24,334 bases of DNA from Brachionus koreanus. Lineage: Eukaryota; Rotifera; Eurotatoria; Ploima; Brachionidae. The position numbers were made by a program, and so were the translations under genes. How positions within the stretch are numbered: position 1 is the first letter of the stretch; each line of letters opens with the position of its first letter. Below, piece by piece: positions 20,037-24,334 of this stretch. Where the stretch lies: the NCBI GenBank assembly GCA_016987375.1, contig PJRA01000005.1, positions 856,870 through 881,203 on the forward strand. Direction: 5' to 3'. The notes below the pieces were generated by a model. It was not told where the DNA came from, made no database searches, and worked only from the letters and a program-made list of their open reading frames with translations.

Positions 20037-20165
20037 CGCAAAACCTAAGCTGAATCGAAAATTTATTAACAGAAAAATGTCTCTAATTTTGGCTAAAAAA
20101 TTATTTAAAAAAAAAAAGAGAGAATATAATTGTTAGTACTTTTAAGCTAAAAAATTTTTCTATAC

Positions 20166-20742
20166 CCAAGGGAAAGTCCCACAATTCCAATTTTTCCCAA
20201 AAAATTCCTTTTATACTTCTCATTTCGTAAATTCTAGTTTTGTTATCCACCTTTTCCACTCGGTACTTAATGTCCTGTTTCAGATTTCCGACTGCATTTT
20301 CAATATAAATCTCTGGCTCCCAATTTGACCTCGGATCAAAGGTCGAATTAGCATCAACAGTGTCATCTTCCCAGCTTGCTTCAAAATATGCGTCAGCCTG
20401 AAATCTTTCCTTGACGTTGTCTATTTCACCGACACGCAAAAATATTAAATAAACTTGCACTGTTACTGGTACAGTTTTTTTAATATTCTCATTATTGATA
20501 TACAAATTAAGCTTTAAATTTGCAGCCTGTATTAAATTATGAATAGCTTGAAGTCGTTTTTTGTAGTCCTCAACACTTAATTGACTTGTTAAATCCTCAC
20601 TTATTTTCGCCTGGTTCTCGTTAAAGCTTGAATCTTTCGATGTGTTGAACTTTTTTCTATTGAACACGTTTCTCTCATTGAAAAATGCATTATTTGAGCC
20701 GTTTGACGGTTTTAACATGGACTGAGTGACTACCAAATCCAT
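20166..20742 (-). CDS. Cys-less pentameric ligand-gated ion channel, exon 1 (N-terminus and ligand-binding domain)
   Basis: 192 codons plus one base, ATG at 20742. Extracellular-domain hallmarks are present: VTVQVYLIFLRVGEIDNVKE (~93-112), the conserved ASWEDD (~122-127), NWEPEIYIENAVG (~140-152, the W-x-P-x-I loop A region) and YEMRSIKGIFWEKLELWDFP (~172-191). The final G pairs with the first two bases of exon 2 to complete FPLD. The two cysteines that normally bracket this loop are absent: Glu183 and Leu197 occupy those places by spacing. The first ~60 residues are polar with no signal peptide. An in-frame stop lies 12 bp before the ATG, but a short upstream exon carrying the signal cannot be excluded. 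Likely role: a cell-surface channel gated by an unknown small ligand. Channels without the cysteines are known in some invertebrates. Confidence 0.9.
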
Positions 20743-21354
20743 TTTTGTGCTTTACTTTCAAAAATGTTACGTATATTGCTGCGAGATTATAAGGCATTAA
20801 GTAAAACTTGTTTAACAAGTTTTAAATTTAATATTTATCCATAAATTAACCTTAGAATAGCGAGATATTATTCTCAGCTTTTAAAACTCTCAAGATTATT
20901 TGTTTAAATATTTATTATCATAAAAAACAATTATCAAATAAAATCTATTGAATAAATAATTTAAGGTTAATCTATTTTTTAAATGTTTTTATTGCTATTT
21001 AAAAGCATAGAATTGTTTCAATTCGAAGAGGGAATTACTTATTTAATTGTGTAAGATTTATCATTTTTTCGTCTATAAACTACTGATTGAATTAGTTTTA
21101 AAATAGTGATAAGACCCAAGTCTTGACATCACTCTAATTTATTTTTCTGTTCCTTATTTTTTTTGGAACTGCAGATAAAACCACTAACATATTTTGATTT
21201 AGTATATAAACCATTGTTTTTGTTATTAAATTCGGATTCCAATAAAGCATTTTTAAAGCAAAGACTTTTTTATTCATTAATCCCACATAAGAAGTCTAAA
21301 CAGGCCTCAACAATAGGATTTAACATATTCTAATTATTTAAAAAAAATTATAAA
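20743..21354. other. Upstream flank of the channel gene
   Basis: AT-rich, with no coding seen. It should contain the promoter and any 5' exon of the channel gene. Confidence 0.4.
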
Positions 21355-21451
21355 GGGAATTATAAAGAGACATTAAATTTATCTTATTATTTAAAAAAAA
21401 TATTTTTTAAATAATTAGAATAAAAAAATTTAATGTCTCTTTATAATTCCC
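21355..21451. repeat. 26-bp perfect inverted repeat forming a ~97-bp hairpin
   Basis: GGGAATTATAAAGAGACATT... at 21355-21380 is repeated exactly inverted at 21426-21451. The 45-bp spacer can itself pair (TTATTTAAAAAA with TTTTTTAAATAA). A further copy of TCTAATTATTTAAAAAA lies just outside on the left (~21330). No gene; either a young palindromic insertion or the core of a foldback element. Confidence 0.85.
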
Positions 21452-21586
21452 GTCTCATCTTGTAAAGTTTTTTTCGTTTATATAATTTCATTTTTCTTCT
21501 ATACACGGAAGTTTATCAAGCAATGGAAAATCGGAATTTCTTAGGAATTCTCCTAATTTTAAAATATTTGTATCAGATTTTTAACT

Positions 21587-21797
21587 TTAAAGATTTAAGT
21601 CACCTCTCATTCTGTTAAATTCGTCAGATTTAGACCCTTTTAGTCTTTCACTGAAGTTTAGATCTTTAAAACAAGAAATGACACGAGAAGCTCTTATTTG
21701 AACAGCCTCTAGAATTCTTTTATCATTCTATAGATATGGGTACCATACAGGAATAGCATACTCTAAGTGAGGCCTAACAAGACTTGTATAAAGTAAT
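21587..21797 (-). pseudogene. CR1-like LINE remnant: C-terminal end of ORF2
   Basis: The minus strand reads LLYTSLVRPHLEYAIPVWYP, one stop, then NDKRILEAVQIRASRVISCF, KDLNFSERLKGSKS and EFNRMRGDLNL before TAA at 21587. This is the highly characteristic post-polymerase block of CR1/jockey LINEs (SLVRPHLEYA...VQ.RA...ERL...RR.RGDL). It has one stop and a short internal deletion. It could be a 5'-truncated copy of the family at 1-3224, whose corresponding region lies outside the window. Confidence 0.88.
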
Positions 21798-21869
21798 TAA
21801 ATGACCGTTTATCTTTTTGATATTCGAGCCAAACTTTATATTTTAGATTGATTTTGTGTGATACCAACT

Positions 21870-21937
21870 ATGTATCAGCTGATACAATTTGCAGATCAAG
21901 TTTTAAAGTCAAAATAAATGTTGTTCCAAAATTCACA
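21870..21937. repeat. Short relative of the foldback element at 9370-10290
   Basis: It shares TGTATCAGCTGATACA, a TTTGCAGA segment, and TGTTCCAAAATTCACA with the inverse of 9370-9475, in the same order and closer together. An internally deleted copy, in opposite orientation to the left arm at 9370. Confidence 0.65.
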
Positions 21938-22482
21938 CTCCCTTAGTATTTGAATTAGACTACTAATTAAACGGTTAGCAAATAAATATAAATTATCAGT
22001 ATTTTTTTAATATTTCAAGAAAAATTCCTCTATATTCAATAATATTAGTTTTATTTATAAAAAAAAATTCAAAAAATTTATATAAATTTATTTTTAAATA
22101 ATTTTTTTTTTATTTTTAATAATTATTCTTATAATTAATGACATGGACACTAGTTTGTTAATTAACCTTGAAATTTAAAAATTCAATTTTTCTCAAAAAG
22201 TTGAAAAAAAAAATTATAATTTTTGATTTCTTTTTTTCATAAATTGGTTCTCTTTTCTTATGAGTTGTACCTAAATTCGAACCTTAAACCCAATTTTTTT
22301 TAAAGATTAAAAAAGCCAAAAAAATTTGAGAATATTTTTTTATTAAAATTTTAATTATTCAAAAATTTTTAAAAGTGGAATTATTACTCAAAAACTTTGA
22401 CTTAAATTTTTTATATGTATTTTAGATTTATTTTTAAAATTTTCATTTAAATAAATAAATATCTCCATAATGTGTAATATTT
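21938..22482. other. AT-rich intergenic stretch
   Basis: Very AT-rich. No coding exon with a good acceptor on the minus strand was found, although the gene at 22944 carries an internal donor pointing this way. A minus-strand AATAAA lies near 22426. Confidence 0.4.
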
Positions 22483-22944
22483 TTAATTTTTGTTGTCAAT
22501 TTTTTGATTATCTTCGGGACTTACTAGTTCACCGATGAGTGAAGAATAGACTGAGCGGTCCGCTTCTTCAAAACTCAAAGTTCTGTTTTTAAAGTCCTCC
22601 AAAAATTCTTCGATTAGTTCAACATTTTTTTTCAGCTCAACAAGCCGACTATGTATGCTTTCTTTTTTAGCCAAATCGGTGCCACAGGTGGCATATTCCT
22701 GCTTCAATTGAATAAACTGTCGATAATACTCATTTTTGTGCTGAACTAGTGGGCTATTGTCGGCCAAAGCCGCCAAATTTTTTTCCTTTTCCTCTTTTAT
22801 TCGAGCCAACAGTTCTTCACGACTATTTTTCAACGCTTCAGGCAGACTCATCAGCAAAGTTTCAGTGCGCACATCAATCTGATTTTGGATGTTTTCATAA
22901 TGATCAATTATCTCTTTTTGTAGATGTGTCTCATTAGTATTCAT
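22483..22944 (-). CDS. Coiled-coil protein of unknown function (153 residues)
   Basis: ATG at 22944, stop at 22483. Base composition is clearly less AT-rich than the flanks, which supports real coding. Almost the whole length is predicted amphipathic helix: HLQKEIIDHYENIQNQIDVR, then EELLARIKEEKEKNL, YYRQFIQLKQEYATC and LVELKKNVELIEEFLEDFKN. This resembles the coiled-coil stretch that follows B-boxes in TRIM-type proteins, but no RING, B-box or NHL part is present, so I give no family name. The codons for Leu-Val-Ser near the end contain a perfect donor (CTA|GTAAGT, intron from 22524). The last 13 residues may therefore be intronic, with the gene continuing into an exon I could not find. No signal or membrane segment. 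Confidence 0.65.
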   Translation of the reverse strand: MNTNETHLQKEIIDHYENIQNQIDVRTETLLMSLPEALKNSREELLARIKEEKEKNLAALADNSPLVQHKNEYYRQFIQLKQEYATCGTDLAKKESIHSRLVELKKNVELIEEFLEDFKNRTLSFEEADRSVYSSLIGELVSPEDNQKIDNKN

Positions 22945-23176
22945 TGCTTTAAAAATTTAATTTATCAGACTAATAGATCGACAAAAATAAAAATGTGTCA
23001 AATTCTTTATTTTTATCTTCATTTTAATTTGTATATACAGAATTATAAAAAAAATATATTAATTTTGCATTAAATTAAAATTTAATTTTTTTACTAATGG
23101 TTGCTTGCTACTCAGCTCATATCAACTATGCTCTTGGTATTATAATTATTTATTACAAATTTTGAGTTTTCTTTAA
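22945..23176. other. Intergenic, between the coiled-coil gene and the chitinase
   Basis: AT-rich. TTTATT at 23149-23154 is AATAAA on the minus strand, 23 bp past the chitinase stop. It also contains the promoter side of the coiled-coil gene. Confidence 0.45.
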
Positions 23177-23413
23177 TTAAAATGATTTTATTAGTAATAA
23201 AATAGATAGATAGATGGTAAACAAAGGATATATTTTTATTGCTAAATTATGGTGAAGATCGATGTTTTTAATTTTGTCTTCGGTGGTTAGTTCAGCTTTA
23301 ATTGCTCTCAAAAGCGGAAATGAGCCTTGAGAACAGTGTTTTCCGTCATAATCGTCCAAATCTATGCTCCAAAGGAAAGCTCCGGATAAATTATTTGCCT
23401 TAATGAACAGCAT
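23177..23413 (-). CDS. GH18 chitinase-like protein, last exon
   Basis: The exon follows an acceptor (ATTTATCAAAAAAG) with ATG as its first codon and the same phase (0) as the donor upstream. FIKANNLSGAFLWSIDLDDY is the last strand of the GH18 barrel, with the substrate-stacking Trp, followed by GKHCSQGSFPLLRAIKAEL, the standard end of animal chitinases. After it come ~38 residues ending in a hydrophobic segment (IYPLFTIYLSILLLIKSF) at the very C-terminus. This is unusual and suggests membrane attachment, either a tail anchor or a GPI signal. No chitin-binding domain follows. The catalytic DxxDxDxE exon is not in the window. Confidence 0.85.
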   Translation of the reverse strand: MLFIKANNLSGAFLWSIDLDDYDGKHCSQGSFPLLRAIKAELTTEDKIKNIDLHHNLAIKIYPLFTIYLSILLLIKSF

Positions 23414-23487
23414 CTTTTTTGATAAATAATTAGTTTTTTTATTATTTTTGAACAAAAAATTGCTAATATATTAAAAATTTGTATTAC
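23414..23487 (-). other. 74-bp intron of the chitinase gene
   Basis: Donor GTAATA at 23487, acceptor AAAAAG at 23414. Phase 0 on both sides, stop codons within. Confidence 0.75.
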
Positions 23488-23613
23488 TTTTTCATAAATG
23501 CTATCCAGGTCTTCGTATCCGACCCAATATTTTTTTTCATAAACAAGATATGATCCAAGATTATTTTGGTCCCAATATTTTTTCGATCCATTAGTTCCAA
23601 TCTTGTCACATAT
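23488..23613 (-). CDS. GH18 chitinase-like protein, penultimate exon
   Basis: 42 codons between acceptor CACTTTTAAG (ending 23614) and donor GTAATA. It reads ICDKIGTNGSKKYWDQNNLG, then SYLVYEKKYWVGYEDLDSIYEK. The WVGYEDLDSI block is the GH18 WVGYDDxxSI signature, which lies just before the final barrel strand and fits exactly onto the next exon. The frame has no disruption. The preceding exon (expected to end with a GFLAYYE-like segment) was not found in 23614-24120, and a LINE tail begins beyond that. The gene therefore has a large intron interrupted by the LINE, or is a truncated copy. Confidence 0.8.
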
Positions 23614-24120
23614 CTTAAAAGTGGCAAATAAAATTTTTAAAAATTAATTTAAACGTTTAAATATTTCAGACAGATTTCTTGAAAAAATATTAAAAAACTT
23701 TTTAGTAATTGATTAAAAACTATAAAAAAAAATCATGCTTTTTTCTTAACAGACAAACATGTCATTTTAAAGTCAAGTTCCTTGGCTTAGTTTTTGGCTA
23801 GAAATTATAAGTCTTTTTGCTTAAAGTCTTTTTCAAATCATCAAATGCATCAATTATTGAAATAAAAGAAGGATAGCTGTAGAGTTTAATTTTTGGATTT
23901 AAGAATTTTTTTTTATAACAAAATCCTAAAAAAAAAACCATAAAAATTTTTTTAAAATTGTTGTGTAAAATAAAAAATTTATTTTATTTAACTTAAATTA
24001 TAATTTAAGTTAAATTTTAACTTTTGTGGTTAAGAAAATTCAATAACTAGTTCAATGCATCATTTAGTAGAAAATTTAGTACAAATTAAAAAATAGAACA
24101 GAAATTAATTCTCAAAAATT
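23614..24120. other. AT-rich region, probably chitinase intron, with a 30-bp palindrome
   Basis: A perfect palindrome lies at 23986-24015 (ATTTAACTTAAATTA and its inverse). Around 23830-23890 the minus strand reads YPSFISIIDAFDDLKKTLSK after a CTACAG; this may be an exon or chance, and I could not place it in the chitinase fold. Confidence 0.4.
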
Positions 24121-24237
24121 TATTGCCTATTCGATCCTAGCGAATAATGGAGAGACGCTCATCTCCTTTTCCAGTACCTTTAATCTGACACAGAGGTTAC
24201 TGCATGGAGTTGATCAAATTATAACCTTTTTTTTTCC
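24121..24237 (-). mobile_element. LINE 3' UTR with terminal stem-loop; tail shared with the SINE
   Basis: Runs from after the ORF stop to about 24121. It has an A-rich start (GGAAAAAAAAAGG), then the core GATCAACTCCATGCAGTAAC... (24215 downward), ending ATTATTCGCTA (24148-24138) and a hairpin TATTCG/CGAATA (24146-24141 with 24133-24128). The core and end match the SINE tail at 11717-11786. A 3' hairpin of this type is what many LINE reverse transcriptases recognise when priming. Confidence 0.78.
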
Positions 24238-24333
24238 TTATTCACTCCTTGTGGAGCATAGGGTCATTACTTTTGATTTCCACTCAAGTCGATCTTTCGC
24301 CTTCACCCTTGCTTCTCCCCATGTCATTCCCAT
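24238..24333 (-). CDS. C-terminal end of a second LINE ORF2 (partial, continues off the window)
   Basis: 31 codons to TAA at 24240-24238: TWGEARVKAKDRLEWKSKVM, then TLCSTRSE. The pattern TWGE.....A.DR..W...V..LC..R is a common ending of LINE endonuclease-reverse transcriptases, after the DNA-binding-like C-terminal region. It is GC-richer than its flanks. The clade (RTE-like or other) cannot be decided from this much. It differs from the CR1-like families elsewhere in the window. Confidence 0.72.
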   Translation of the reverse strand: MGMTWGEARVKAKDRLEWKSKVMTLCSTRSE

Positions 24334-24334
24334 T

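Larger units (their letters stand above)
17844..20165 (-). other. Intron (~2.3 kb) of the ion-channel gene, loaded with transposon-derived sequence
   Basis: Donor GTATAG at 20165 downward; acceptor AAAG ending at 17844. It contains a mariner remnant (18190-18640), a MITE with 8-bp duplications (18977-19150) with a partial relative at 18636-18750, and a long foldback (19676-20036). AT-rich filler lies between them. Confidence 0.82.

Noticed and set aside
23825..23890. Minus-strand YPSFISIIDAFDDLKKTLSK after CTACAG
   Set aside because: Could not be fitted to the GH18 fold before the exon at 23613, there is no good donor, and it stops soon after. Left as a note.

Overview
This is a eukaryotic, animal-type window. 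It is very AT-rich, its genes are split by GT-AG introns of 74 bp to about 2.9 kb, and it is crowded with non-LTR retrotransposons, a tRNA-derived SINE and small DNA-transposon derivatives. One scaffold gap of Ns lies at 12056-12838. The base composition, the short intron, and the families present (a pentameric ligand-gated channel without its Cys-loop cysteines, a GH18 chitinase, a galactose-3-O-sulfotransferase) fit a small lophotrochozoan such as a Brachionus-type rotifer. That assignment is inference. No rRNA, functional tRNA or CRISPR was seen.

Left part (1-3224, minus strand): a young CR1/jockey-like LINE with an intact ORF1 and a 699-codon ORF2 frame (APE endonuclease plus reverse transcriptase) that leaves the window at the catalytic FADD box. 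Next on the plus strand is an unrecognised low-complexity gene, spliced from 4260-4392 to 7255-9038. Its intron holds a decayed mariner. From 9370 to 11817 lies a dense transposon patch: a hAT-like MITE nested inside a second foldback element, a possible solo LTR, a LINE remnant, another TIR element, and a full SINE with perfect 13-bp target duplications.

Right part: after the gap come a LINE remnant (13445-13598) and a single-exon Gal3ST-type sulfotransferase on the plus strand (14236-15351). On the minus strand is a complete two-exon Cys-less pLGIC (20742-17110). I joined its exons at the codon for the Asp of the FPLD motif. Its intron carries three transposon-derived elements. Further right are a CR1-like remnant, a coiled-coil gene (22944-22483), the two last exons of a GH18 chitinase (23613-23177), and at the edge the C-terminus and 3' UTR of a second LINE.

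The most informative link is between the SINE at 11536-11804 and the LINE at 24121-24334. They share a 3' tail, so the LINE family is the likely source of the machinery that moves the SINE. The host genes show no common pathway.
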